A stretch of 40,080 nucleotides of DNA from an uncultured Treponema sp. (GTDB lineage Bacteria; Spirochaetota; Spirochaetia; Treponematales; Treponemataceae): assembly GCA_947166355.1 (NCBI GenBank), contig CAMVDX010000023.1:1-40080 (forward strand), given 5' to 3'. The translations under genes were made by a program, and so were the position numbers. Under the pieces are notes generated by a model. That model did not search any database. It saw only the letters and a program-made list of their open reading frames with translations, and had not been told where the DNA came from. Below are positions 1 through 6,606 of this stretch, piece by piece. Numbering within the stretch: position 1 is the first letter of the stretch; each line of letters opens with the position of its first letter.

Positions 1-57
1 CTGTAATCTAAAACCGTCTTTTTAGTCTTAAGTTGATGATGTTGCGCAACGCCCCGG

Positions 58-831
58 CTATTTTGTAAGCTCGTAAAAAATCACCGAGGCCGCTTGGGCA
101 ACATTTAAGCTGTCTACAAGACTTTCTGCTGCACCGTCTTTCATGCCGCCCCAGGGAATAATCACCAGTTCGTCGCAATTTTTTCTAACCGTTTCACTGA
201 TTCCATGCTCTTCGTTTCCAAGAACTATAAGTACCGGCTTTTTACGGGCTGCTGGTGTACTTAAAAAACTAACTGACTTTGTAGCAGTTAAATCTGTTCC
301 TACACGAAGCATCTTACCTTTTAATGCTTCAAGGAGTCTGACGCTGGAATTAACGCTGTAAATATTTACGTATTCCATACCTCCCTCAGCCACGCGGTAA
401 CTGCTCGTTGTAATAGAACTCTGTGCTTCGTCCAGCGGAATCACAATATTTTTAATTCCAAAAAAAGCCGCACTTCTTACAATAGCGCCAAAATTATTTG
501 CGTTTCCAATACGATCCAATAAAATTGCATTTTCACCGCGTTCGCACCAGCCGTCCGTAATATCACTATCAAGCGGCGCTATTTGCGGAGCCTCTATCAT
601 TGCCACAACTCCCTGATGATGAACCGTACCGCTTAATTTTTCGAGGTCTGCAGCCGGCTTTTGATTATATATGCCGTGCACTTTAGCAAGCTTCTTGCAT
701 AAACCGCCGAATTTAGGTGCAACCTCTTCTGTAAAATAAAGCCGCGTAATTTTTTCAGGGTGATTTTTTTCAAGCTTTTTTACAGTCGCAAAACCACAAA
801 CCGCAAGCTCATTATTTTTCTTATTCTTCAT
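58..831 (-). CDS. TrmH/SpoU-family RNA 2'-O-methyltransferase
   Basis: This protein probably methylates the 2'-hydroxyl of a ribose in rRNA or tRNA using SAM; the exact target cannot be told. The 257 residues show an N-terminal substrate-binding part (about 1-90) and a C-terminal SPOUT domain with the three SpoU motifs: NxGAIVRSA after LLDRIGNANNF, then VLGNEEHGIS, then a C-terminal SLNVAQAASVIFYEL segment that forms the knot. An open frame extends 30 codons further upstream, but that extension is hydrophobic and AT-rich with no ribosome site, so the ATG at 831 is preferred. No Shine-Dalgarno sequence precedes it. A TATATT hexamer lies exactly 6 nt before the ATG, suggesting a leaderless mRNA. 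It is divergent from the next gene. The family call is firm; the specific enzyme (RlmB-like or other) is not. Confidence 0.9.
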   Translation of the reverse strand: MKNKKNNELAVCGFATVKKLEKNHPEKITRLYFTEEVAPKFGGLCKKLAKVHGIYNQKPAADLEKLSGTVHHQGVVAMIEAPQIAPLDSDITDGWCERGENAILLDRIGNANNFGAIVRSAAFFGIKNIVIPLDEAQSSITTSSYRVAEGGMEYVNIYSVNSSVRLLEALKGKMLRVGTDLTATKSVSFLSTPAARKKPVLIVLGNEEHGISETVRKNCDELVIIPWGGMKDGAAESLVDSLNVAQAASVIFYELTK

Positions 832-837
832 AATCTT

Positions 838-843
838 AATATA
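838..843 (-). promoter_or_regulatory. Candidate -10 box of the methyltransferase gene (leaderless type)
   Basis: Read on the minus strand, TATATT is followed by six nucleotides and then the ATG at 831. With normal -10 to +1 spacing, transcription would start on the A of the start codon. No clear -35 box was recognised. Confidence 0.4.
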
Positions 844-962
844 CACAAATAAAATGAAAATTGATATATTAAAAAATATAACTGTGTCATTCTGAACACA
901 CGACACAAAAAAAAGGAACAAATTCCACCCTACCAGGTGTTAAAATATCAAGAGGTATGACA

Positions 963-1937
963 ATGAAAAAGATTTTAACTTTTATTCTTCTGGCATCGCT
1001 TACTGCTGGAGTTTTTGCACTTCCAAATCTTCTTAAAAAAGAACAGTTTGGTGCAAATTCTATCGACAATCTTGAAATTGATTTATCTTCAGAAGATATT
1101 GATTTCAAAGAAACCTATGATTCTTCTGCAATCGAAGTAGAAATCTACTGCAATAATAAAAAATATGCTCCTGAGGTTTCAGTTTCTGGTTCTACCCTTT
1201 ATATTGAATCACAGAAACGCAGCTTTGGATTCTTTGAAGCAATAGACAATCCAACTGGCTTCAGATGTACAGTTATTGTATATGTTCCACAGAAAAAAGA
1301 TTTTGAAGAAATAGCAATTGGAACAAGCAGCGGAAATATTAATGTACACCGTGTACTTTCCGCAAAATCAATTATCTCGCTTAAAGCCTCAAGCGGAGAC
1401 ATCAGTTCTGAAAAAGGACTTTTTGCTGATACAGTAAAAGCAAGCGCAAGCAGCGGAGATATAGAGCTCTATAATATTGATGCAGATGATTTTACTGTAA
1501 GCACTTCAAGCGGAGACATTGTTATAGAAAAATTCACTGGCGGTACAGGCGACATTCAATCAACCAGTGGAGACATTGATGTAAAAGATTTTGCAACAGA
1601 GTATGCCGAATTCAAAGCAACAAGCGGACACATTAACGTAAAAAAGCTTGACTGTGATTATTTTGATGTAAACTCAACCAGCGGCGGAATTTCCATTGAA
1701 CTAACCAACGGTCCGGCCGCAACTTCTTCGGCATCCTGCACAAGCGGTGATATAGAGCTTTACGTTCCAATGCGCGCAAAATTCTCCGTACAAGCTTCCT
1801 GCACTTCAGGCTCCTTCCGCGACAGATTCAATAACAACCGCATGAATCCCCGCGGTTCTGTTACTCAGGACTATAACGGCGGCGGTTCCTTAATAAAAAT
1901 CAGAACAACCTCCGGCGACATCACACTGGATTACTAA
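963..1937 (+). CDS. Exported DUF4097-type beta-repeat protein
   Basis: This is an exported protein of unknown function. It begins with a classical signal peptide (MKK, a hydrophobic core, then a VFA|LP-like cleavage region near residue 20). The rest is built of about ten degenerate repeats centred on S/T-S-G-D-I, for example SSGDIELYN and TSGDIDVKD, spaced roughly 16-25 residues apart. This is the pattern of DUF4097-family beta-strand repeats, which form a right-handed parallel beta-helix-like sheet. The last repeat ends the protein (TSGDITLDY). Two in-frame ATGs exist, at 957 and 963. The AGAGGT at 951-956 directly abuts the first and lies 6 nt before the second, so 963 is chosen. An extended -10-like TGtTAAAAT lies at 938-946. 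The gene is monocistronic and followed by palindromic repeats. No enzymatic motif is visible; a cell-envelope role is inferred from export alone. Confidence 0.8.
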   Translation: MKKILTFILLASLTAGVFALPNLLKKEQFGANSIDNLEIDLSSEDIDFKETYDSSAIEVEIYCNNKKYAPEVSVSGSTLYIESQKRSFGFFEAIDNPTGFRCTVIVYVPQKKDFEEIAIGTSSGNINVHRVLSAKSIISLKASSGDISSEKGLFADTVKASASSGDIELYNIDADDFTVSTSSGDIVIEKFTGGTGDIQSTSGDIDVKDFATEYAEFKATSGHINVKKLDCDYFDVNSTSGGISIELTNGPAATSSASCTSGDIELYVPMRAKFSVQASCTSGSFRDRFNNNRMNPRGSVTQDYNGGGSLIKIRTTSGDITLDY

Positions 1938-1949
1938 TTTTACACAATT

Positions 1950-2190
1950 ATCGTCACCCCGAACTTAGGGAGCGACGGCTGTAAGCCATCAAAATGCTCC
2001 AGTGGAGCATTTTGAGCGAGTCTCCGAGCAGCTGTGCTGCGAAGGTGTCGGGGTCTCTTTTCAAAGATGCTGAAACAAGTTCAGCATGACATTTCAGGCA
2101 ACTAGCGCCAAGGATTCTTTCGTTCGCTACGCTCACTACCGAGTTTGTACGCAGCAAGCTGCTATCAAACTCGCAGATTACGTTACGTCT
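1950..2190. repeat. Palindrome-rich intergenic repeat cluster
   Basis: This stretch between convergent genes is a chain of hairpins. AAAATGCTCC/GGAGCATTTT is a perfect 10-bp stem at 1991-2013. CCCCGA near 1957 can pair with TCGGGG near 2050. TGCTGAAAC/GTTCAGCA lies near 2068-2086 and GAGTTTG/CAAACTC near 2142-2172. The TGCTGAAAC..GTTCAGCATGAC unit recurs near 23108-23130. An open frame crossing it is a translation of the repeats, not a gene. The cluster may help end transcription from both sides. Confidence 0.6.
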
Positions 2191-2192
2191 AA

Positions 2193-2368
2193 TTAACCCC
2201 AAGGATTCTCAGTAGGGTATCTAACTCCCTTAGGCTGGTTGTAGCCAATCTCTTCTACTAGTACACCGATGTACTTGAATACTTCAAAGAGCTGCTTGTC
2301 AAAGTGGCCGAATGCAACGGCACCGTGGTGTGGGAAGCCCTTTTCGATGAGCCAGTGGCGGTAGAAGC
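2193..2368 (-). pseudogene. 3' stub of an L-fucose/L-arabinose-isomerase-family gene
   Basis: The minus strand encodes the last 58 or so residues of a sugar isomerase, from FYRHWLIEKGFPHHGAVAF to the C-terminal PTENPWG and a TAA stop. It aligns without gaps to the C-terminus of the intact gene at 9464-10951. Homology stops abruptly after position 2368, and about 20 bp later a GC-rich hairpin repeat begins, exactly as at the larger stub near 5814. The stub differs from the intact copy at several residues (FDKQLFE versus FGKALFE; VLVEE versus VDVSE), so it is not a fresh copy of it. It has no start region and is most likely untranslated debris or a recombination arm. Confidence 0.85.
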
Positions 2369-2389
2369 TGTGTTGTTGATTTTTATAAA

Positions 2390-2497
2390 GGAGGGGAAAG
2401 CCTTCCCCTCGCTCCAACCGCCTGCGGCGTTTTCCGCTACCCTTTCTCCTAGGGCTCCGCCCTAAAACCCGTATGGTAAATTGCTTCGCAATTTGCT
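2390..2497. repeat. GC-rich multi-hairpin repeat, copy 1
   Basis: About 108 bp hold four consecutive short stem-loops: GGGGAAAGCCTTCCCC, CCGCCTGCGGCG, AGGGCTCCGCCCT and AAATTGCTTCGCAATTT. It is nearly identical to copy 2 at 5836-5945 and related to copies at 10987-11090 and 13336-13421. Copies 1 and 2 both sit just upstream of the broken 5' edge of an isomerase stub. Base composition is strikingly richer in GC than the flanks. Confidence 0.75.
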
Positions 2498-2508
2498 ATA
2501 TTAAAATT

Positions 2509-2689
2509 CTAACAATAATAAGAAATCTCTTCAAAATGCTTTTTCCATTCAGAGCAAAATATACATAGCCCGAACTTCAATTATCTGGGGTCGTCCTTGA
2601 GCTACATGAACATGCACAGGCTCTTTTGGTTCACCTTCATCAGACCAGAAATATACCACATAAGAACCAATACTAAAAATTTGCGGCAT
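2509..2689 (-). pseudogene. Broken DUF4160-family gene
   Basis: The minus strand from the ATG at 2689 reads MPQIFSIGSYVVYFWSDEGE and continues through EPVHVHVAQGRP, the recognisable N-terminus of DUF4160 proteins. That frame ends at a TGA after 46 codons. The +1 frame just downstream gives EWKKHFEEISYYC and a TAG at 2509, which matches the usual C-terminal tail of the family. The middle 25-40 residues seem to be deleted and the frame shifted, so the product cannot be normal. The start overlaps the last 17 bp of the upstream gene on the same strand, the arrangement of a translationally coupled toxin-antitoxin-like pair. DUF4160 proteins are commonly found in such pairs; the role is not firmly established. 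Confidence 0.7.
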
Positions 2690-2948
2690 TTCCAAAACCA
2701 CCTTGGCGGGCAAATTTATAAATCACATGAGCCCCCTTTTCTAAAATGTCCTGAAACTCTTTTATTTCTTCTTCTGAAAAACCATTATTCTGCCAGGTAT
2801 AATCAGGAAGAACACAAGTTGCATCAATGAAGCCTCCTTCAACAGGACGCTCTATATAAACACGAATTTTTTCTACTCCGTTTTCTTCGAAGATACTTGA
2901 ATGAGTAATTTCTGTTTCATCTGGCATTGTCATAAAAGGATATTTCAT
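2673..2948 (-). CDS. Small acidic partner of the DUF4160 gene
   Basis: This encodes a 91-residue acidic protein with no membrane segment, beginning MKYPFMTMPDETEITH and ending GGFGNAANF. I do not recognise a named domain. It overlaps the start of the DUF4160 remnant by 17 bp, so it is probably the first gene of a coupled two-gene module, perhaps the antitoxin-like member. Two ATGs are possible, at 2954 and 2948. The AAGGAGA at 2957-2963 is 3 nt from the first and 9 nt from the second, favouring 2948. A good promoter (ATGACA, 16 nt, TATAAT) lies just upstream. The gene seems intact although its partner is broken. Confidence 0.65.
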   Translation of the reverse strand: MKYPFMTMPDETEITHSSIFEENGVEKIRVYIERPVEGGFIDATCVLPDYTWQNNGFSEEEIKEFQDILEKGAHVIYKFARQGGFGNAANF

Positions 2949-2970
2949 AGACATAATCTCCTTCGGGATT

Positions 2971-2998
2971 ATTATACCATAAATATTTTAATTGTCAT
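2971..2998 (-). promoter_or_regulatory. Promoter of the DUF4160-pair operon
   Basis: On the minus strand ATGACA (2993-2998), a 16-nt spacer and TATAAT (2971-2976) precede the ribosome site of the 2673-2948 gene. The sequence around the -10 box (ATGGTATAATAATC) is repeated exactly upstream of the VapBC pair at about 6577-6590, so the two cargo modules share a promoter as well as the structured repeat behind it. Confidence 0.65.
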
Positions 2999-3006
2999 TA
3001 TGTTTG

Positions 3007-3101
3007 AAATTAAGTTTCTAGGTTAAAAAAAAGTCCGCAGTCCTTATCGGTGCAAAGCACCCACTGTATATGTAGGAGAAAGATTTCTGCGGCTCACGGT
3101 T
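3007..3101 (-). repeat. Three-way-junction structured repeat, copy 1
   Basis: Read on the minus strand, an outer stem CCGCAG/CTGCGG encloses two hairpins, an imperfect CTACATATACAG and GGTGC-TTT-GCACC. A run of eight T follows directly, as in an intrinsic terminator. A second copy at 6607-6704 keeps the outer stem by compensating changes (an A-T pair here is G-C there). Both copies also share AAATTAAGTTTCTA on the other flank. It lies just 3' of the TnpB remnant and upstream of the DUF4160-pair promoter. Confidence 0.65.
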
Positions 3102-3324
3102 ATTGTTGACGATCCTCCAAAAATTGACGATCGTTATACTTATCAAATTCCACTTTAATTACATCATTATAAAATTGATTTCGTTCATATAGTCGGGTAT
3201 TATATATTTGACGGCAGCAACCGAAAGTTTTATTGATAAGAAAAGTCTGTTCGGGATTTGGATATATTCGAAGTTTTAAAGCCCTATGCTGGGGTTTCGA
3301 GTTTGCAACTATTTTATTCATCAT
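3100..3324 (-). pseudogene. TnpB (IS200/IS605 OrfB) N-terminal remnant
   Basis: About 74 codons from the ATG at 3324 contain HRALKLRIYPNPEQTFLINK followed by TFGCCRQIYNTRLYERNQFY. This is the conserved N-terminal OrfB_IS605 segment of TnpB, an RNA-guided nuclease encoded by IS200/IS605 elements. Full TnpB is about 350-400 residues. Here the frame stops at 3100, within the structured repeat, so the RuvC and zinc-finger parts are missing. No TnpA is nearby. It is a decayed insertion, evidence that this accessory block has been visited by mobile DNA. An upstream open extension to 3432 is not family-like and is left out. Confidence 0.8.
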
Positions 3325-3475
3325 AATCAATAGTCCTTCTATTGGTTGTGCTAGAAGGTAGTGGTTGCTGGTAACAACTGCTACTTTCGTTTTATATGAA
3401 TAATTAGTGCAAAAAAATCTAAAGATATACAATCAACAAAAAATGGCTATATTATATATGACGGAGTAGTAAAAT

Positions 3476-3895
3476 ATGACAAAGAATCAGGATGTTATAA
3501 AATTTATTTTAGCTGCAGAAGCAGTACAGGAAGCTATTGTTGCTAATATGACAATAGGGAAAACAAAAATTTTTGAAGCAACAAAAGTTGATGCTTCAAA
3601 AATTAATAAACTTATTAACATTGCCAGAAGTCATATTGATGCTTTAATTTATAGTGAAAATGTGGCAGAAGATGATATAAAAGCCGTTATTAAAGAAATA
3701 AATGATATTTCAAAAGATAACAAAAAATATTTTGAAATGATAAATTCTAATGTAAATGGACATCATCAACCAGATGAAAAACTAGATATATCAAAGGATA
3801 ATGATGTAAAAGAAGTTGTTCGCCAATTGAAAATTTGGTCAGATCGATTGGAACAACTGGAAATAAATTTTAAGCAAAGATTTAATATTCAATAA
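3476..3895 (+). CDS. Hypothetical helical protein
   Basis: The 139-residue product is highly charged and predicted mostly helical, with no signal peptide or membrane span. It begins MTKNQDVIKFILAAEAVQEA and has a hydrophilic linker near residues 92-105 (NGHHQPDEKLDISKDND). A GGAG ribosome site at about 3461 lies 9 nt before the ATG. It is followed 96 bp later by another small gene on the same strand, so the two may form an operon. No family is recognised. The setting between a TnpB remnant and other small orphan genes suggests horizontally acquired cargo, possibly a small conflict or addiction module, but nothing in the sequence proves this. Confidence 0.6.
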   Translation: MTKNQDVIKFILAAEAVQEAIVANMTIGKTKIFEATKVDASKINKLINIARSHIDALIYSENVAEDDIKAVIKEINDISKDNKKYFEMINSNVNGHHQPDEKLDISKDNDVKEVVRQLKIWSDRLEQLEINFKQRFNIQ

Positions 3896-3991
3896 AGTGC
3901 GTAAAGGGATAATTCCGAATAAGGAAAATAGCTTTTTAGAAACTTTAGATTCCGATTCTACCTATATTATTAATGTACAGGAGGAACGAAG

Positions 3992-4336
3992 ATGTATAGC
4001 AATTGTTTATTCGAAGCAATCAAAGCAAAAATCAAAGATCCAAAAAATGTACAGATTCATTTAATACCTCCTTCTATTAATAATTGGAATTTACATTTTT
4101 ATTGGATTAATAAATCTAATCAAACAATCTATCATTATTCAGAAGAAAATAAGAATTGTTTAAGTCGTTTTAATATCTTATTTCACGGTAAATTAAAATC
4201 TCGATGGATTCTATCTTTTGAAGAACTTTTATATAAAAAAATGCAGTCTAAAGGATGGTCAAAAGAGAAACAAATCAAAACTGCAAAAAAATTAGGGTTT
4301 GAAAAACTCGAACCCTTTGAAATAGATCGTGAATAA
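3992..4336 (+). CDS. Small hypothetical protein (NCLFEAIKAK type)
   Basis: This 114-residue basic, aromatic-rich protein starts MYSNCLFEAIKAKIKDPKNV and has WNLHFYWINK and YHYSEENKNC segments. A Cys near the N-terminus followed by scattered His residues recalls small phage- and island-borne proteins of papain-like appearance, but a catalytic triad cannot be assigned by eye. A near-ideal AGGAGG lies 7 nt before the ATG. It sits downstream of the 139-residue gene in the same orientation. There is no signal peptide. The product is unknown. Confidence 0.6.
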   Translation: MYSNCLFEAIKAKIKDPKNVQIHLIPPSINNWNLHFYWINKSNQTIYHYSEENKNCLSRFNILFHGKLKSRWILSFEELLYKKMQSKGWSKEKQIKTAKKLGFEKLEPFEIDRE

Positions 4337-4383
4337 TAATTATTTACTATTCGAAACGCAGTTATAGATAGATTTCAGCGTCA

Positions 4384-4629
4384 CTAAACATTAAAGCCTT
4401 TATTTCGCAAATATTCTACAATATTGTTATTTGCACCGTACAAACAATATGATTTTTCTGGATGAGCCTTCATATAACAAACAGATTCTTCTAAAGATAA
4501 AACTGTATAATTTTTATCATTAGAACGTTCTTCAATTATTCGTTTTTCTTCTTCATTATTACTATCAAACCAATCAGCAATAGAACCAATGTTATCATTC
4601 ATAATTGAAATGTAAATATTTTCAAACAT
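4384..4629 (-). CDS. Small acidic hypothetical protein
   Basis: The 81-residue protein begins MFENIYISIMNDNIGSIADW and is acidic, with a long charged stretch (NNEEEKRIIEERSNDKN). Two ATGs are available. GGAGG is only 2 nt before the ATG at 4635 and 8 nt before that at 4629, so 4629 is chosen. It follows the 128-residue gene by 15 bp on the same strand and is almost certainly co-transcribed with it. The small size, acidity and pairing would suit an antitoxin or immunity partner, but no family is recognised and that is only a guess from architecture. Confidence 0.55.
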   Translation of the reverse strand: MFENIYISIMNDNIGSIADWFDSNNEEEKRIIEERSNDKNYTVLSLEESVCYMKAHPEKSYCLYGANNNIVEYLRNKGFNV

Positions 4630-4644
4630 AGTCATTACCTCCTC

Positions 4645-5031
4645 TTATATACTGTTAATTGTACGTCTTAAAGTATCCAGATTCTGTTCATTATCCGATA
4701 GAAATCTTAAAATTTCTTTTTGGTTTTCGCAATTGATTTTCTGCATTGTTTCAATACTGGTTGCAATCTGAACAATCTCTTCATCAATTAAACTCAGAAG
4801 TTTTTTCTTAACATCTTCATTAAAATTCCATTCAGCCCCATTTCCCATTGAAATGTTTTCCCAGGCCAGACCTGCCTTTCGGATATTTTTTTCAATGTCT
4901 TCAGGGTTGAAAGAATATTTAGAAGATTTCTTTGCTGCTTCTTTTAAGCCCATGGCAGAAATGCTTGTATTAACAAATCCCAAGGCTGTTAAATATATCA
5001 AAATCTTTTTATCTGCAGTAAAGTCTTTCAT
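4645..5031 (-). CDS. Hypothetical helical protein, first of a two-gene operon
   Basis: This encodes 128 residues, mostly helical and charged, starting MKDFTADKKILIYLTALGFV, with a mildly hydrophobic patch at residues 10-27 that is too polar to call a membrane span. The C-terminal half resembles a coiled coil (IATSIETMQKINCENQKEIL). AGGTG lies 6 nt before the ATG. The start codon overlaps the stop of a possible 27-codon upstream reading frame in a TAATG arrangement, suggesting translational coupling. The 4384-4629 gene follows 15 bp downstream. No known domain is recognised. Confidence 0.6.
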   Translation of the reverse strand: MKDFTADKKILIYLTALGFVNTSISAMGLKEAAKKSSKYSFNPEDIEKNIRKAGLAWENISMGNGAEWNFNEDVKKKLLSLIDEEIVQIATSIETMQKINCENQKEILRFLSDNEQNLDTLRRTINSI

Positions 5032-5114
5032 TATGCACCTATCTTAATTACTGTTCTAAAACTTTGGTTGACGCCACTACAAAAATTTGCAGTCATAATA
5101 CCTGGCCTTTTCAT
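5031..5114 (-). CDS. Possible 27-codon leader peptide
   Basis: From the ATG at 5114 the frame reads MKRPGIMTANFCSGVNQSFR, then seven more residues, and ends with TAA in a TAATG overlap with the next start codon. There is no Shine-Dalgarno sequence. TATATT at 5121-5126 (minus strand) is exactly 6 nt before the ATG, as at several other genes here, which would make this a leaderless leader peptide coupled to the 128-residue gene. It could equally be a chance frame in the 5' untranslated region. Confidence 0.3.
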   Translation of the reverse strand: MKRPGIMTANFCSGVNQSFRTVIKIGA

Positions 5115-5142
5115 AATTATAATATAAAGCTTCCCTAATAAC

Positions 5143-5173
5143 AAAAAAAGACTGCCGGTTTCCCGACAGTCTT
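5143..5173 (-). terminator. Intrinsic terminator after the larger isomerase stub
   Basis: On the minus strand the 11-bp stem AAGACTGTCGG/CCGGCAGTCTT (one T-G pair) with a GAAA loop is followed by a T run. It lies downstream of the isomerase stub that ends at 5257 and ahead of the 5031-5114 promoter. Confidence 0.8.
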
Positions 5174-5182
5174 TCAAATGGT

Positions 5183-5246
5183 CGTCATTGCGAGCCGAAG
5201 GCGAAGCAATCTAGATTGCCACGTCGCTACGCTCCTCGCAATGACG
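5183..5246. repeat. CATTGCGAG-type intergenic palindrome
   Basis: Perfect terminal inverted repeats CGTCATTGCGAG/CTCGCAATGACG bound the unit, and an inner palindrome GCAATCTAGATTGC lies at about 5205-5219. The same unit is found at 11093-11170 and, in degraded serial form, at about 37935-38090. This kind of non-coding repeat is dispersed in many bacterial genomes. Confidence 0.75.
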
Positions 5247-5256
5247 GTTTAGGTAA

Positions 5257-5814
5257 CTAAGCCCATGGATTTTCAGTAGGATATCTAACTCCCTTAGGCT
5301 GGTTATATCCAATCTCGCTTACGTCTACACCAATGTACTTGAATACTTCGAAGAGAGCCTTTCCAAAGTGGCCGAATGCAACGGCACCGTGGTGTGGGAA
5401 GCCCTTTTCGATGAGCCAGTGGCGGTAGAAGCGGCCCATTTCTGGGATAGCGAATACACCAATTGATCCGAATGAGCGTGTAGCAACTGGAAGAACTTCA
5501 CCCTGTGCAATGTATGCGCGGAGGATGTTGTCAGAAGTTGACTGCAGGCGGTAGAAGGTGATAGGTCCTGGAGCAATATCTCCTTCCAAAGTTCCGTTTG
5601 TAACTTCGATTGGGAGAGAGCGTGCCATAATCTTCTGATACTTCATCTCGCAGAAAGCAAGCTTCTTTGAACATGTGTTTCCGCAGTGGAAGCCCATGAA
5701 TGTATCTGTAAGAGTATAGTTTGTCTTGCCCTTGATTTCTGAATTGTACATATCCTTTGGAACAGAGTTGTTGATGTCAAGCAATGTAACGATATCATCA
5801 GAAACAACAGTACC
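5257..5814 (-). pseudogene. 558-bp 3' stub of the isomerase gene
   Basis: The minus strand encodes the last 185 residues of the sugar isomerase (from GTVVSDDIVTLLDINNSVPK to the C-terminal PTENPWA). It is almost identical at nucleotide level to the 3' third of the intact gene at 9464-10022, with only scattered differences. Identity stops at 5814, after which a 21-bp unrelated stretch leads into the GC-rich hairpin repeat. There is no start codon or N-terminal domain, so no active enzyme is expected, although the frame is open and the C-terminal domain could in principle be made from the ATG at 5784. The direct orientation and high identity make it a ready substrate for homologous recombination with the intact gene. 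Confidence 0.9.
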
Positions 5815-5835
5815 GATTTTTTAATTTATACTGAA

Positions 5836-5945
5836 GGAGGGGAAAGCCTTCCCCTCGCTCCAACCGCCTGGGGCGTTTTCCGCTACCCTTTCTCCTAGGG
5901 CTCCGCCCTAAAACCCGCATGGTAAATTGCTGTCGCAATTTGCTA
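5836..5945. repeat. GC-rich multi-hairpin repeat, copy 2
   Basis: This is nearly identical to copy 1 at 2390-2497, including the terminal AAATTGC..GCAATTT hairpin, which the copies at 10987 and 13336 lack. It fills the space between the broken edge of the 558-bp isomerase stub and the stop codon of vapC, 8 bp away. Confidence 0.75.
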
Positions 5946-5952
5946 TTTTATT

Positions 5953-6351
5953 TCATACATTCCAGTTAACAAGTTGTATTCCCTTCAACTTTGAAAAATG
6001 TTTAGTGTTATTTGTAACAACAACAGCACCACGAGAAATTGCAAGAGAACCTATTAAAATATCATCATCGTCTATTGTAATACCGTTTTTTCTTAAATCT
6101 GCATACTGACGGGCAGCTTCCTGTAAAGTATTTAAATCCATATATTCAATTCCACAACGATTTGCAAAAATCTCAAAACTATTCTTTTTATTTTTTGAAT
6201 CAGAATATTCAAATCCCCGCAGAACTTCATAATAAACTATGTCAGGAATTCTTACAGAGGCAGATACAAACGCATTCTTAAATTCAGCAAGTACGTTAGA
6301 ATTACCATTCAGCAAATCAATAATTGCATTTGAATCAAGAAAATATGTCAT
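5953..6351 (-). CDS. vapC: VapC-type PIN-domain toxin
   Basis: This is a PIN-fold ribonuclease, the toxin of a type II toxin-antitoxin pair; VapC enzymes cut specific tRNAs or rRNA when freed from the antitoxin. The 132 residues are full length. The acidic metal-binding residues are visible: D6 in FLDSNAIIDLL, E42 in YYEVLRGFE and the D98-D101 cluster in TIDDDDILIG, followed by the NNTKHF segment near the C-terminus. The ATG overlaps the stop of the upstream antitoxin gene by 4 bp (ATGA), the normal coupling in this family. The target RNA cannot be predicted. As an addiction module it would tend to hold the surrounding duplication in place. Confidence 0.88.
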   Translation of the reverse strand: MTYFLDSNAIIDLLNGNSNVLAEFKNAFVSASVRIPDIVYYEVLRGFEYSDSKNKKNSFEIFANRCGIEYMDLNTLQEAARQYADLRKNGITIDDDDILIGSLAISRGAVVVTNNTKHFSKLKGIQLVNWNV

Positions 6352-6560
6352 ACAGTCTCCCGGAATTTAAGCCCACAGCTAGAGCGCAGTTCGTCAGCTT
6401 CTGCATCATTCAGAGTTCCAAAGATATTGTCTACAAATGAAAAATCAACATTCTGCTTTGATTGATAAATATCACGAACTTTTTCAATATATCTTGAAAC
6501 TTCTTCCAAAGCAGCTTCCGGTAGAGTCTTTATTTGCTTTTCCAAAACATCGTAAGACAT
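6348..6560 (-). CDS. vapB: VapB-like antitoxin
   Basis: The 70-residue protein lies immediately upstream of vapC with a 4-bp overlap. The N-terminal LEKQIKTLPEAALEEVSRYI segment matches DUF2281-like antitoxins that neutralise PIN toxins, and the C-terminal acidic tail (LNDAEADELRSSCGLKFRETV) would bind the toxin. A strong AAGGAGG ribosome site and a TATAAT box (6582-6587) precede it. Such pairs usually repress their own promoter; no operator was identified. The toxin partner makes the assignment reasonable, but the DNA-binding fold is not obvious by eye. Confidence 0.78.
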   Translation of the reverse strand: MSYDVLEKQIKTLPEAALEEVSRYIEKVRDIYQSKQNVDFSFVDNIFGTLNDAEADELRSSCGLKFRETV

Positions 6561-6576
6561 TCTGCACCTCCTTCTA

Positions 6577-6590
6577 TGATTATTATACCA
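6577..6590 (-). promoter_or_regulatory. vapBC -10 region shared with the DUF4160-pair promoter
   Basis: The minus-strand ATGGTATAATAATC here is identical to that upstream of the 2673-2948 gene, 14 of 14 bases, and both lie a similar distance in front of a copy of the structured repeat. No convincing -35 box is seen here. Confidence 0.5.
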
Positions 6591-6606
6591 TACTTTCTAA
6601 TTTTTT

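Noticed and set aside
1954..2202. Minus-strand open frame of 82 codons.
   Set aside because: It is a translation of the palindromic intergenic repeats, with no ribosome site or family features.
3897..4067. GTG-started 56-codon frame between the 139- and 114-residue genes.
   Set aside because: It overlaps the start of the 114-residue gene, has no convincing ribosome site and only weak coding character.
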